The notes beneath the pieces were generated by a model that saw nothing but the letters and a program-made list of their open reading frames with translations, did not search any database and was not told the DNA's origin. This document shows positions 25,396-37,344 of a DNA stretch of 64,000 nt, in pieces (position 1 is the first letter of the stretch; the number at the start of each line of letters is the position of its first letter). The position numbers were made by a program, and so were the translations under genes. Location of the stretch: assembly GCF_036785885.1 (NCBI RefSeq), contig NC_092312.1:22338001-22402000 (forward strand), in the 5' to 3' direction. This DNA is from Coffea arabica. Lineage: Eukaryota > Streptophyta > Magnoliopsida > Gentianales > Rubiaceae.

Positions 25396-26662
25396 TAGAC
25401 CACATAGCTTTCATCGTCCACCAATAGGCCCTCGGATTGGTGATGCACTAAAAGCTCATCTCTGCGTGTGTACCACGAATCTCAGGCAATCCTACATCGA
25501 GTACTCTCCAAACCCATTACATTTCCGGAGATTGAAGAATGATCCGCGAATATGACCGTTCACCGCCTTAAACGCCCGAAGATGGGATCAAATCTAGATC
25601 TTGATTACCATTCTGATTCCAATTAGCAAATGAAGATCTACAACTGATTGCTCGTACTTGACCCACATACATTCATTAAATCTCATCTCGTATATCATTG
25701 AATTTCCATGTGTTTACCATTTAAACATTAAAATGCATAAATTGATCCCACATTTATTAAACCACTGCCCTCCACCCCCCCCCCCCCTCCCCCACACCCC
25801 AAAAAAAAAAAAATGCTCTTCCGAAATCTTCTCCTTTCAGACGAAGACTGTGTGGTGAATCGCTTGTAGTCCTTCGAGTTGCATTTTCCTAACCGACCTT
25901 GGTCATAATTCCTTACAACCAAGTGACTGCAACTTACACCTACAAGTAAGAATCGAGTAATATGCCGGTTCCTGTCAAACATCTAGACTTGAATTGCTAA
26001 GCTAGTACTATCGAGTTCAGACTGCAATAAACAACATTAAGACAAGCCCAAGCAATAATGCTGGCAATCGAAGTATTTAGTAAGGAGAAAATCCAAGCCT
26101 CCAACCAACGTTGAGGGGGAAAAAATCTTTGCTGCCTTTATTTTTTATTTTTTAATTTTTAAATTTTAAATTTAATCAGGGTTATGCATTATCTAGTTGA
26201 TAGTTGTGAGTTGGTTTACCATCATTCTGGTGATAACTGGAGTAGGAAAATTCTTACTACTCCCAAAGAGCACCGTTTGGATTGCCGTTTTCCGCCGAAA
26301 AATTACGCCGTTTTCCGTGATCACATTTCCCTATTACCTTTTTCCCTCACATACATCAAATCGCTACAGTAATTTTTCCATAAAAAATGACGGAAACTAG
26401 TACTATTATCCTAAACAGAAATAGTAGCGTAGCACTCTGTCTTGTTTATATTTGGCCAGAACGAACACATCATGAACAAAACAATGTCAGTTGATGAATA
26501 CATCTCCCTTAATTCAACATTAAAATGACCCAAAACTCCCACTTCCACTCTAAGTTTTGAAATACAAAACAAAGTAAAAAAAAAACTATAATTAAAACTG
26601 TCTCAACTTCAACTAGTAACTTTTCTTGTTCACGCCAGATGTTAATGGGTATCACATCATAG
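25396..26662. other. intergenic DNA with a C-run/A-run and one MITE
   Basis: No gene recognised. It holds a 13-base C run (25775-25787) followed by C-rich DNA and a 13-base A run (25801-25813), and a MITE copy (26274-26417, listed separately). The last ~60 bases before 26663 are the likely 3' UTR of SEC61 beta on the minus strand. Confidence 0.5.
26274..26417. mobile_element. MITE, TTTGGATTGC family, copy 1
   Basis: Left end GTTTGGATTGCCGTTTT and right end ATTATCCTAAAC form degenerate inverted repeats. The inside carries the family motif CTCACATACATCAAATCGCT followed by ACAGTA, shared with the copies at 34077, 36913, 44018 and 51716. Confidence 0.55.
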
Positions 26663-26914
26663 TTAAGCCTCCCTGCGGACAAAGTACAGCTTACCCATCA
26701 CATGAAGAATTGCAACAAACGCTATGAAACCAATGCTCATGACAAGCACAACATTGGGAGAAATCTTGAGCCCTGGAGCATCATCTGTGTAAAATTGAAG
26801 CATGGTACCACCTGCTCCTCCTGCAGCCCCGCTGCTGCTTGGCCTCCTCCGACGCGTGTTTGCAGCAGCAGCTGCTGCAGTTCCTCTTTGTGGAGCTGCC
26901 CCACCCAATGCCAT
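26663..26914 (-). CDS. SEC61B: Protein transport protein Sec61 subunit beta
   Basis: Small tail-anchored subunit of the Sec61 translocon in the ER membrane, through which nascent secretory and membrane proteins pass. The 83-residue product has a Gly/Ala/Ser/Arg-rich cytosolic N-terminus, the conserved [19 protein letters not shown] segment at ~35-53, one membrane helix at ~53-77 ([20 protein letters not shown]), and a short basic C-terminus. Length and sequence agree with plant Sec61 beta (~80 aa). I start at the ATG at 26914 because an acceptor (TTCCTATGCAG) directly precedes it; the in-frame ATGs upstream belong to the intron. The coding region is a single exon. The 5' UTR is spliced on from 28087 upstream. 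Confidence 0.93.
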   Translation of the reverse strand: MALGGAAPQRGTAAAAAANTRRRRPSSSGAAGGAGGTMLQFYTDDAPGLKISPNVVLVMSIGFIAFVAILHVMGKLYFVRREA

Positions 26915-28086
26915 CTGCATAGGAAACATTTGAGACATTTATAACCAAGCAATTTTCAGTAATTTCCAGCAGTCTACAAAAGTCCAGCTAAAATGATAGG
27001 TAAAAACATAAAGTGCTTATAGTGGAATGGTCGCAGATGAAAGGGATCAGAAGGCAGGACACATCTATCGAAGTCCACATTAAGGCAGGAGGATTTCATT
27101 ACAGACCTGTACTTGCCTCCCAGAGATCATCAAAGGAAGAAGACTAAAACGCAGATTGATTACCACAAAAAGCCAAGCAATTTATTTCACTCATGGTTAG
27201 AAACTTTATTCTTGATGAGAAGGGAAACTGAACCAGTGTCCTAAGCAAAAGAAATTCTGGTGTAATGATATAAAAGATCCCCACCAATTGCACCAAAATC
27301 TGTATCATCTCTCCAAAGCAAACCATTACCCTTTCACTGGTCTAGCTGGAAACTAGGTCAAACACAACAGACATCGAATTCCAGGCAAACCATTCCCCAT
27401 ACCACGCATTGCTGCATTCAGCAATGCTTTTGTGCAAACCAGTCAAACAAAGGTACACTACATTGTTCAATAAAACTGAAATTGTATTCTATTAATTCAC
27501 AAATCAAATTCCATAAAATACAATTCTAATCGCACTCGTTCTAAATCCAATGAAGCAAAGTTACACAGCTCAGTTGGCATAGGAACCTTATAACTTGTAA
27601 GGCGTGAAGCCAGAGTCCATTCTAACCTATTCTTATCCATTTCACCTGATCAACAACCATAATCGAGCCATTCTTGTCAACAAATCAGTGTATCAATTCT
27701 TCATTACAACCATAACACTTCAGTTTCCCATGATCTTTCTCAACACGAGAAATTAAACTTAAATTATTTAGCCTCCCCTCGTTCATAAATTCTACCCCAA
27801 TAAAAATGAAATTCAGCTAAACACACGGGAGGATAGATAATTAAGAAGGAAATCGAAGAAAATAGATTAAGTGGGGAAAAAACATAGCAAGCAGATCTAT
27901 CAACAAGACACTCCACAAATCAGAACATCTAAAAACACCCCAATTCACAAAGCAAAGATTCCGCAGATAGCATATTAAGATCTCATATTAATTAGAAAAC
28001 AAAAATAAATCAGATCCGACAAGAACAAGGAACAAAGCTGATGTAGATGCATTCGCGAGATGTAAATTTTAAAAATTTAGACTGAC
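26915..28086 (-). other. SEC61B: SEC61 beta 5'-UTR intron
   Basis: A 1172-bp intron on the minus strand from donor GCTGAG|GTCAGT (28086/28085) to acceptor TATGCAG, ending immediately before the ATG. Long leader introns like this are common in highly expressed plant housekeeping genes and often raise expression; that effect is inference here. No other gene is seen inside it. Confidence 0.75.
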
Positions 28087-28210
28087 CTCAGCTTCTGGAG
28101 AATTTCCGGAGAAGAATAGGGTGGAAGACGATGATGCTGTCGATTTTAGGGTTTTTTGGTCGGAAATAATCCCAGATTCTGTTGACTGGAATTGCGCACA
28201 ACTATACAAC
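28087..28210 (-). promoter_or_regulatory. SEC61 beta 5'-UTR exon with telo-box
   Basis: Non-coding leader exon read on the minus strand; its upstream limit is approximate. It contains AAACCCTAA at 28146-28154 (minus strand), a telo-box typical of plant genes for translation and protein-synthesis machinery. A TATATATATATA stretch at 28228-28240 is a possible TATA region upstream. Confidence 0.55.
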
Positions 28211-28359
28211 TTTACGTGTGTGTACATATATATATATACACACACACCCAGGCCGCATAGGCTTCCCCAATCAGAACTCTCCACGTCAGATTGGGGGCTT
28301 CTCTCATCTACTTGGACCGGACGTTATAACAGAATACGTGAGAAGTTAAGCAAATAGTA

Positions 28360-29835
28360 CTGTACTAGCATTTTTGTTTTTTTTTTTTTTTAATAATATG
28401 ATATATATATGAGATAAAAATGTAATGTAAAATTTGTTATTTGAGAAAATTTTTTTGGTTTTAAGAATGTCCGAGGAGGAACTGCTGCAGTTTCCCTCAA
28501 ACTTTCTTTCGGGATTATAAAGCTACTTTCACTTCAGCTCTGCTGATCTTTTCCCTTGTCAGCATCATCAAAGAAAGAAAGAGCAAAATATGCTTCTGAG
28601 AGTGTGTTTGGACAGGAGATTGTACGCATGTTCCTTAGTATTTCATTCTCAATTCCAAACGTTTTCATAGTTTATTTTAGTAATAACAAAGTCTAATTTG
28701 CAAAACTTTTCCCCAACTCTTCGTGATGGAAAGATGCATGGATATGATTTTAAATAGCCAATTGTAGTTCAAAAATGCTCGCACAAGTGCTATGGATGGA
28801 GTACTTGTGGAAAGGTTGGTAAAGATGCCTCCAAGCATATGATAGGCAAAATAGACAAAAGAGGATGTGTCATGTATGAGGTAAAAACCAGCCAAATTTG
28901 TGGCCATTCTTGAAGGGGGGTGAAAAGGTGTAGTCCGGCTTTATCTTCATGCCTCTACAACTGGGAGGGAGAACTTCAGGCGTATCACACGGCACGCAAT
29001 TCTTTGAAACCCGTACTGAGCAAATTGTAAGGTAGAAGAAACTCGAGAGAATAATAATTGCTGGAGAAATTCGAGACTCAGGACACAAACTGTAAGGTAG
29101 AAGAAAAGAGCTCAATTCTTTAATGACATTGAACTAAGGCTACACAAATGTTTTCCTGCGAACGACAAATCATTCCCTTCCACTTGCAGATTACTACCTT
29201 CGACATGCTTTGAGGTCCTAATGAAGTAAAATCCATGTAAACTGCTCTTCCGATGTTTGAATAATTCGATCAATGCACAAACCCACAACCTAGTTTGAAG
29301 TCGGCATACTACAGTCACATGCAAGCAAAAATGAAATATCAGGCAAAAATCGGCATCTTACATTTGAAGGGAAATAAGCTCATTGAACCTCTCGTGGAGA
29401 TGAAACATCTGCTTGCAATTATATGTATATCAAGCATAGAAGGATTAAAAATGTATAAATTGAAGTGTAACGTTCGTTTTATTCTTTTTCCAAGGAACTG
29501 AGTACAATTAGTCAATACAGCTAAGCTTCTGTTACAGAAAGTCAAGGTTACAGATCAACTAAAGTACAGTGAGAGAGAGTCAACTGTATAGTTTGGGCAA
29601 ACAGGTAATGCGGCATACATACAGGGTCAATGAAATCAATAAACCTAAAATGCCTAATTGTCTCTGTAAGTTGAAGAGATGATACATTCGTAGGAAAAGA
29701 AGACAGTTTATCTGAAGACATAACACTGTCAAACTCTGTATATTAAGACTTCCGCCGATTCCATCCCGAGTCATCTAAAGTATATATTAAGAGCAAACTC
29801 AGTTGATCAGCATCAACTGTCAAGCCTGCCCTTCA
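28360..29835. other. intergenic DNA between SEC61 beta and the F-box gene
   Basis: No gene recognised. The SEC61 beta promoter occupies the left edge, and the 3' UTR of the F-box gene probably fills the last 200-300 bases. An AT-rich piece at 28375-28475 resembles the interior of the TTTGGATTGC MITE family without clear ends. A short direct repeat (TGTAAGGTAGAAGAAA) occurs near 29027 and 29089. Confidence 0.5.
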
Positions 29836-31976
29836 TTACAATCTGAAGGATCTACCACCATTCTGTCCCACTCCTGTCCCTGCAAGACCTGATGCCAAGA
29901 GAGACCGGGAATCGGGCCGCCACTTCAACTCTTTAAGAACAGAAAACAAGGTTGCCAGTTCTGGGGTGATGTCACTGTCCTTTATATTGTTGCAGGAAAC
30001 TACTCTAAGCCTTGTTAAGTGCTTCCAAGAGAGGATTATCGATTCTAAACCTTCTGTAGTAAGCAATGAGCATCCTTCTAAAGAAAGGAATCTTATACTC
30101 CTAGAAACGAAACGAAACAAAGCATCAATCAGTACCCAGAAAGTCTTATTTACCAAACCAGATTCTTCTAAATAGATCATATTTGCAGACAGACAGACAA
30201 TCAGACAAGTCATTGCTATGCCAAAAAGTATCAGCCTTTTCCAATTATGATGACGATGGATCCAAAATTTAGACCAAAATATGATGTCTAATTGTAAAGT
30301 GAACTTAACATCAAGAGCATATGATCCTTCAATGATGCAAATGAACACTGTCGTATTTTCAGCTAAATTTTGGTCAGGGAGTTAATTTGCAAATCTCATA
30401 CTGCCAAGAACAAAGATTACTCGATACCTCAACCAAAACACAGAAAGTTAAGAGCAAAAGCAAAATAAATATCTTACGGCCCACTCATATTATTGCTTGC
30501 TCCCACCCTCAACAAAAGGTGGAAAGTAAGAAGCCACCCAAAAAACTTCTTTTCTTAATGTAAAATCTTTTGGACCATTAAAACTATTGATAGTGCAGAT
30601 AAAGAAACAGTTGAATCAGACCATACCAACATTAACTTGACTTTCACTCGGCATTAACATTTTCTAAAGAAGTGAAAAGGTACAAGTTCAACTTCCATTA
30701 GCATCACAAGAAGCAGAACATTGATACGGTCATACCTACAAATACTTGTTGCAGCAAATGTACTGTCATCCAATCCCCAACAATCCTCAAAAACAAGCTC
30801 CCTAACAGCTTGACACACCAAGAACAATGCTCTTGCACCCTGCTTATCACGCAACTGGCCCTTCTTTAAATGCAACTCTTCAAGAGTAGGACAAGACCCC
30901 AAATGCTCATCTGGCCCTGGACTCGCATCAATGCTCTTAAAAGATTGAAGCTTCAAAGTTTTCAAATTCCCACAATATGATAAAGCCGCCAACCATCCCC
31001 CCTCCATCCTATGATCGCACAAAGTTAACTCCTCTAACATGAAGCAACACTGCCCTATGGCCTTAATCCCATCATAACTCCCCTCGCAACCCACTAGCTC
31101 AAGCTTAACTAGCCGTCTACAGCCTTGAGCTAAAATCGTTAGCCCAATATCCGATATCAATGATTCATAAAACCCATCAACGCAACCAATCAGTCTCAAT
31201 ATCTGCAAATTCTTGCACCCAGAAACCCCTTTCAGTGCAAAATCATCGCAGTTGTGCAGTTCCATTTCCTGCAACGTTTCGCATTCCTCAGCTACATAAT
31301 TCAACCCTTCTTCACTAACGTTAATTAAAACAACCCTCCTCAAATTCCCACACCCTTCAGCCAGTGCCCTAACCCCTCTATCAATCACTTGGGGATCCAA
31401 AAAATCCCCTTTCTTCAAAAACCCTCGTCCCGAAACCCTAGCCGAATCCAAATGAACCGAAACCAATTTATTACTCAACAAAATCCCAGAATTCCGACAA
31501 GACTTCACGCAAGCTTGAACAATATCAACGTCAATTAAATTCGGGAACCTAAAAATGACCCGACCCGACTCGATGAAATCCCAATCCAAAATCTTCACCG
31601 ACCTCACCAGCTTCCCATTCAGCCTGCACCATCTCTTGCAAACCAGCGTGTTGGAGACGAGCTGACTATTCTGAAGCTTGGAGAAGATGTTCATCAACAG
31701 CTCGTCGGAGAGTCGGGCAGTAAAATCCGGGCAGGAGCGAGCAGCGGAAGAAAGACGCTGCGGCGGGCGGGCCTGGGAATCGGACTCGGACTCGGGTTCG
31801 GTCTCGGAGGCGGAAGCGGAGTTGGAGAGAGCATGGAGACGCATTTTGAGGACCGCATTTTTTAGGGGATGGGATTTGGGATCTTTTGTGAACCAGAACT
31901 CTGGCAAGCTGGCCGTGTGAGTGTGACGGTTTTTCTTCTTCAACGGTGTCGTTCTGTTTCGCTCAGGTGATGACAT
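29836..31976 (-). CDS. F-box/leucine-rich-repeat protein (At5g07670/At5g51370-like)
   Basis: Likely substrate-recognition subunit of an SCF ubiquitin ligase. Exon 1 is 31976-30736 and exon 2 is 30100-29836, joined at TGTAG|GTATGA and TTTCTAG|GAG. Together they encode 501 residues plus stop. Residues 1-85 are basic and serine-rich. The F-box lies at ~86-125 (LSDELLMNIFSKLQNSQLV, then SNTLVCKRWCRL). From ~140 to the end there are RNI-type leucine-rich repeats, with phrases such as CGNLRRVVLINVSEEGLNYV and LVKLELVGCEGSYDGIKAIG. The 635-bp intron near the C-terminus gives the conserved IRFLSLEGCSLLTTEGLES after splicing. Order and length fit the plant F-box family of At5g07670. The target is unknown. 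Confidence 0.88.
30101..30735 (-). other. intron of the F-box/LRR gene
   Basis: A 635-bp intron with GT donor and AG acceptor. The reading frame runs open for some distance into both sides, which makes the unspliced frames look longer than they are. Splicing in phase 2 restores an Arg codon at the junction. Confidence 0.8.
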
Positions 31977-33450
31977 TTTTTCCGGTAGTGGGTTGTTAAT
32001 AATGAAAGTATAAAAGCTGGGATTGGGGTTAGGGTTCTCATAAATTTTTTCCCCCGGGGGGAGGGGGGGCGTGGTGGTCCTGTTGGAGAGGTTTTTGGGA
32101 TGGAAATAATAATAATTAAAAAAAAAGGTTCAGTGCTTTATTTCTTTTTCTTTTTGTTAGTCTTATCAATTTACTAGTACTATAATTACTATTGGAAAAA
32201 GAATTTTTTTTTAATGTTGGATTTCTACACAAATACGTAATTTAAAAGTAGATGAGATTTGTGGGGCGCACAATCTTCCAGTTGAATTTCCAGGTTGGTA
32301 TAGCATAATCTGGAGCAGGGAAGGTGCTACCAGGTGGGAGGGTTTATGCCCTTATGGTGTGCCTCTATTCGTCACCTGCTAAAATCATGACGCGTGGGAC
32401 GATGTGGGTGCTTCTGCTGACGTGGTCCTTTTTGTGTGGTAGAGAGGGTTGGTGTGTATGGTGTGGTAGTGGGATGCACGTAGAATGGGATACACCTTTT
32501 TAAAACTTTTGTCACTTGTATTAATTGGGAAATTATTATTTTAAGGTCAAGCAGGTCCCCCTGCATTGCAAAATTGTCTTGTTGTGCAAGTGATTTTACG
32601 TTTTCCTGTGAGTAAGATTTGATGATGGGGTTAAGTCAAGCACAGGAGCAGAGCCTTCGAAGTTTGAAATGGGAAAAGGGCAATTTTTGGGAAGTTGAGT
32701 TGCTGGTACTATGATTGCCAATTGGAAAGAGACGTGGGAAAGGGCAATAGTAGCAAACTTTTTTGGGAGTTAAAATAAAGGTCTCGTTACCGTTCCTAGT
32801 TAACTTCTTTTTTTTTTGGCTCGAGGTATCTCAATCTCTCGATCAAACTAATTCACTAAAACTATATAGAACTTTACTCTAAGAATACACAGCGAGATTG
32901 CATATAAGAGTTGATCACAGAACTTGACGGTAATTATCAGACTACAGAATCAGTCAGATTATCACAGGACATTCTTTCTAGTTAACTAGTGTACACAAGA
33001 ATGAAGAGTGTATTGCATGCTTATGTGCGTCACGTGACATGTTGTATAGTATCGTAATATTAATCAATAATTACTGAATGGTTGTGAGATTACATGCTTT
33101 GAATCCTATTAGGAAATGATTCATAATTTAGATCACTCTTTCCTAAACATACTATTGGTTTTAGTGCACCGCACCACGTGAACGAATTGAATTAGAACTT
33201 CAAGATATTCTCGCCGGTTAATAAGTTGCAATTTGATAACTTTTTTAAATGGTTCATTCTGTTTGAGAACTTATTTCTAAGGCTCAAATACGAGTTGAGC
33301 ATTCAACTCATAAGCAGTTGGTAGAAAGTAGTGCTTCGGACCTAGCAAAACAAAATAGATTCCTTGGACTATACAATCAAATCTCAACGACAAAGACGAA
33401 TACAATATCAGTCTCAAAAAGATCTCATTACCCTTGGTAGGAATGCATGT
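31977..33450. other. promoter of the F-box gene and intergenic DNA
   Basis: Contains the F-box gene's leader and promoter region, with a G/C homopolymer patch at 32052-32070. I see no coding sequence. CACGTG (G-box) motifs occur in GTCACGTGAC near 33030 and in CACCACGTGA near 33175, but no gene nearby is clearly served by them. Confidence 0.45.
32026..32037 (-). promoter_or_regulatory. telo-box-like motif upstream of the F-box gene
   Basis: Minus-strand AACCCTAACCCC about 50 bases before the start codon, similar to the plant telo-box (AAACCCTAA). It probably lies in the leader or core promoter. Function is inferred from the motif alone. Confidence 0.35.
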
Positions 33451-33458
33451 CCAGTATG

Positions 33459-34016
33459 CAGGGATGTGAATCGGAATCGAGATCGATAATTTGAAACTTT
33501 AAAATTAAAATTTTTGAAATTTTGGTATCAGAATTTTCGATTGAATTCGATTTTGAATTCACCAACTCCTAATTTAAATTCATTCCGGATTCATGAATAT
33601 AAAAATTATTATTATATAAATGTTATATTACATATGTATAAAAATATTATATATATATATATGAAAAATGAATTTAAAATTGAAATAGAAATTCCGAATC
33701 ACCAAATTCAGGATTATAAAAGTATTATTATAATAAAAATGTTATATTACATATACATAAAAATATTATATATATATATATATATATATGAAAAATAAAT
33801 TTGAAATCGAAATAGGAATTCCGATTTCGAACTCACAATTCGAAATCGGAATTTCCTATTTGAAAAGTTGCATTACCGAATTCGAACCAAATTCACAGAA
33901 TTCGAAATCGGAAAACCTGATTTCAGTTCCGAATTTCCAATTACCGATTTCAAAAATTTCAAATTCAATTAGAATTCAGTCGATAAATTGAAAATTTTGG
34001 ATTTTGCACACTCCTA
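33459..34016. mobile_element. hAT-like MITE, 558 bp
   Basis: Left end CAGGGATGTGAATCGGAATC and inverted right end TAGGAGTGTGCAAAATCCAA are related inverted repeats of the plant hAT MITE type. The flanks CCAGTATG (33451-33458) and CCGGTACG (34017-34024) match at 6 of 8 positions, as expected for an aged 8-bp target duplication. The interior is built from GAATTCGAAATCGGAA-type phrases and a diverged ~125-bp direct duplication, each copy ending in a TA run (33647-33661 and 33766-33790). It has no coding capacity. Confidence 0.7.
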
Positions 34017-34076
34017 CCGGTACGAAAACACACTCCTCTAATTAATGCGTTCATGGTGTTGGCTAGAAACAAGGCC

Positions 34077-34222
34077 TTGTTTGGATAGTCATTTTTTCTC
34101 CAAAAAAAATTTCACATTTTCATGAATATATCTCCTAATTATCTCCTTTTTTATCTCACCTATATTAAATCGCTACAATATTTTTTTTTAATAAAAATTT
34201 CAAAAAATAGTAATCCAAATTG
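34077..34222. mobile_element. MITE, TTTGGATTGC family, copy 2
   Basis: Left end TTGTTTGGATAGTCATTTTT is mirrored by the right end AAAAAATAGTAATCCAAAT. The interior has TCTCACCTATATTAAATCGC followed by TACAATA, the family core motif. Confidence 0.65.
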
Positions 34223-34224
34223 GT

Positions 34225-36616
34225 TCTTTAGTCAGTAATTAGAAAGTTTACTTTTTGTATTATAGCAAACTTAATATTTTACTTAATTGCGGGGATTCGT
34301 TTGTGGATTTTTGTTTATTTTTGTCTCATGGAAGATTCCAAACTTTACAAAGAGAAAAGGAGGAAAATAAAGAGCATGAGAATCGAGCTAGAAATCTTAT
34401 ACTTATTTGACTAATATTCCGATTAACAAGTTTGGTCTTGAGGACCGTTTACAGATTAAATTGAACTTGGTATTGTGTTGGAAAACAGTCCACCTTTCTC
34501 TTCATTTATCGCTTGTTTTTCACAAGCTCATTTTGTTCTTTCTAATAAAAAGTTACCCGGCCATGATATATCCAAAACCTATGTAACCAATTTGTCTCTC
34601 TTGCATTTAGATATTTTCCCAGGACTTAACAAATGCTCCAGGGCCTTGTTAGCCATTTCATAACTTAATGCATAGAAAAAGCCGCTAAAGATTTTGGAAA
34701 TTCTTTCTTAGTGCAAGCAAATCATTTCCAATTTTGAAATTGAGACTTAAACACATATATTTCGTGTTTAGCATAGGATTCCAATGGTATTACAGACATT
34801 GTATTTTTTTAAAAATTACAAACATATATAAAATTTTCTCAATCATTACTTGGGATGTTAAATATCTGTGAAAGTGTTTAAAATTCAAGGGTGAAAAAAT
34901 ATTAAAAATTAGTAAAAGTATGGAGACAAACAAGATAATATGAGGGGGTCGAAAATTTTAGTAACTAAAAGTAACAATTCTATTTTCCTTGGGCACATTC
35001 CGGACAAATTACTGGTAAACAAACATCCAATGGGCCGTCCCTTCTGTCTTTCTTGATTCAAGAAGTTATAGAAGCAAGCCCAAGCTCTTTGAGGCCCTCG
35101 ACTCTCTTCCTGCATCCACAATTCACATTTTAAATGGCTCATTCAAAACAATTTATCTGCATATGCGCGGACAAATTCGAGGGGGCAAATGGTTCAGTAT
35201 CGAATTTATTAACATAGAGTCTTCGTACAAAAAAAAATCATAAATAAAAATCGTGTCACAACCTAAACCAAATTAATCATATAGCCAACACCTATAGATT
35301 AGTATTTAGTACCACAAAAATTCAAGAAGTAGTAGTATTTTTTTTCCTGAAAATGTGCAAAATCTTTACGGCTAAGCCGCCAAAAGATACGTCGTCAACT
35401 CGCACGTAAGGATTGATAACCTCAAAGAGAGAGAGAGAGATGGATTGGGTGGTACGGGAAGAAAGTATAAGTTAGAGAGGTCTTAAGTTCAAAATTTTCC
35501 ACTTAAACTAAAAAAAAAACAACTCATCTATCTCCTCGTATTTGTATCTCAATAATAGGGAGAAGTCTTTTCTCTTGGAAAACATTATTTACATTTCATT
35601 TTTTGTTATTTACATTCTCAACATTTGTTTTATCACATAGTCTAACAAGCCAAAACTATACGATTAAAATGATAATGGAGTGTGATTAATAAGAATAGAA
35701 GTGCAAATAACATTTCCTTTTTTTTTCGTCAATAATTTCATACTTTGTTAAAATATAGTAATAGTAAAGATTATTTAGAAATTTTTATATATGATTGAAT
35801 GAATCACTTTTTGTTATTTGATTTTGATCTCGATGAGCTTAAAATGAAAATACGGCTAAAAATTCAAAAAATAAATTAAACCTTTGTAGGCCATAATACA
35901 TCAATTCTTTTTAACCCTAATGTACCATTCATTTCTCTTAATATTTAATTGTATAGAATCAAATAGGTATTTATATATTTTTTTAATTTCATTACGGTTT
36001 CAAAAATAGAGATTAGTTGAAAGGACAAGAAAAGATGAATTACAACGAATTGGGAGGTTAGGTTTGCTAAGAATTGCCGGAGAAAATGGCGCTCAAATTT
36101 CTGACGTTCGCCCTGCATGGATTCGTAATGTAGCGGCGCATGTGATCTGGGAAGCAGGAGCGTGGTTTGTCAGTTTTCATGCATAGCGCGTGGAGCTGAC
36201 ATGTGGACTCACAAAATTCTACGGTGTCTACTGCACACCTCAACTGGCTTGTTAATTGAGTCACACGCGTCCATGTCCCATGTCACTTTCTCCCCACCAA
36301 AATTCATTTCCCCACGCGCAAACTGAAGTTTTGACAATTTGTTGTTGCACGTACAGTTACATTAGCCACAAATCATGATTGCATAATTTTTGCCAGTTCA
36401 CACCCATTTGTTGTCATTTTCTGCGTGGGTTTTCCATTTTTTCAAAAGCCCTTTCCTTTTCTTTTTTTCATAATATTAGTTTTGTTGGGTGCCGTAAGGA
36501 GCAACTAATAACACCATAATTGCAAAGGCAAAGTACTTTCCTCATATTCTTCCTAGTTATGTGATAGTGTAATAATCTAGAGCCAAATTACCAAATCCGG
36601 TTCTTCAGAGGATCGG
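34225..36616. other. gene-free AT-rich DNA
   Basis: No gene recognised. A possible tRNA-derived SINE fragment lies at 35440-35520: a GTGGTACGGGAAG patch, then GTCTTAAGTTCAAA, then an A run. It is too degenerate to call. A short GA repeat occurs at 35427-35440. Confidence 0.45.
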
Positions 36617-36624
36617 ATCCCTTA

Positions 36625-36800
36625 TTTTTTTTTTTGTCGCAATGATAGTATCAGTATAACCTATTCTAAACTAGTATAGGAGGAGGGAGAGCCTAACTGA
36701 CAGAAAACCCTGTCGAAAGCAGCCATAATTAAGTGGCAAGGTCGGAGGGGTTGAACCCTTGATCTGACGCCTATAATGCCAAGAGGCTGTTGGCAAGTGT
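36625..36800 (-). mobile_element. tRNA-derived SINE with target-site duplication
   Basis: Read on the minus strand, the 176-bp unit begins with a tRNA-like head: an A-box-like CAGCCTCTTGG, then GGGTTCAACCCC, an excellent B box at tRNA spacing. A non-tRNA body follows, and the unit ends in GCGACAAAAAAAAAAA. The 8-bp sequence ATCCCTTA lies directly outside both ends (36617-36624 and 36801-36808). Internal pol III promoter, A tail and target duplication together are the full SINE signature. No coding sequence. Confidence 0.82.
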
Positions 36801-36912
36801 ATCCCTTACTGTCTAGGATCTGGAATAAACATTTTGATTTTAAACATGGATAACTTTTCATGGATTCATTCTTGATTTTAAACATCAAACCCAACATTCA
36901 TATAGATAATAT

Positions 36913-37082
36913 TTGGGTTTGTTTCGATATCATATTATTTTAAATGATATTTGCTTGTATCATAAATATATTTTTTAACTCATATTTTTATATTTTTAAC
37001 CAATTTTTTTATCTCACATATATTACATTATAAAGAATGTTATAGTAATTATTTCAAATAATACTCCATCTAAACGAACCCA
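36913..37082. mobile_element. MITE, TTTGGATTGC family, copy 3
   Basis: Left end TGGGTTTGTTTCGATATCAT and inverted right end TGGGTTCGTTTAGATGGAGT match well, and both continue into TATTATTT. The interior carries ATCTCACATATATTACATTA and TGTTATAGTAAT, the family core in diverged form. Confidence 0.65.
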
Positions 37083-37344
37083 ATGGTCTGAGGACATACT
37101 ACCAAGATTGGATTTGGGCGTTTTCAGTGGATCCTCGTAGATTGGTTTTATTAATTGGGCCTGCCGTTGGACAGAAGGGCGTGGCTTATTGGTATGACCT
37201 ACTGCGGGCTTACACCGTCTTTAAACATTTCATGAGTTTTCTTTTCTTTTTTTTTTTTTCCTTGATAGTCGATGCCGTTTTGATGTCCCCCAATGTTGTT
37301 TCAGTGCCAATTGTGTCTTGCTGAGGCAATGGAGAGTTCAGGTT

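Noticed and set aside
31678-31920. Plus-strand 80-codon open frame over the F-box gene's N-terminus
   Set aside because: Antisense to a Ser/Glu-rich coding region; its Glu/Arg-rich translation is a by-product.
35440-35520. Second SINE candidate
   Set aside because: The B-box-like GTTCAAA and the A run are present, but A box and flanking duplication are not convincing.
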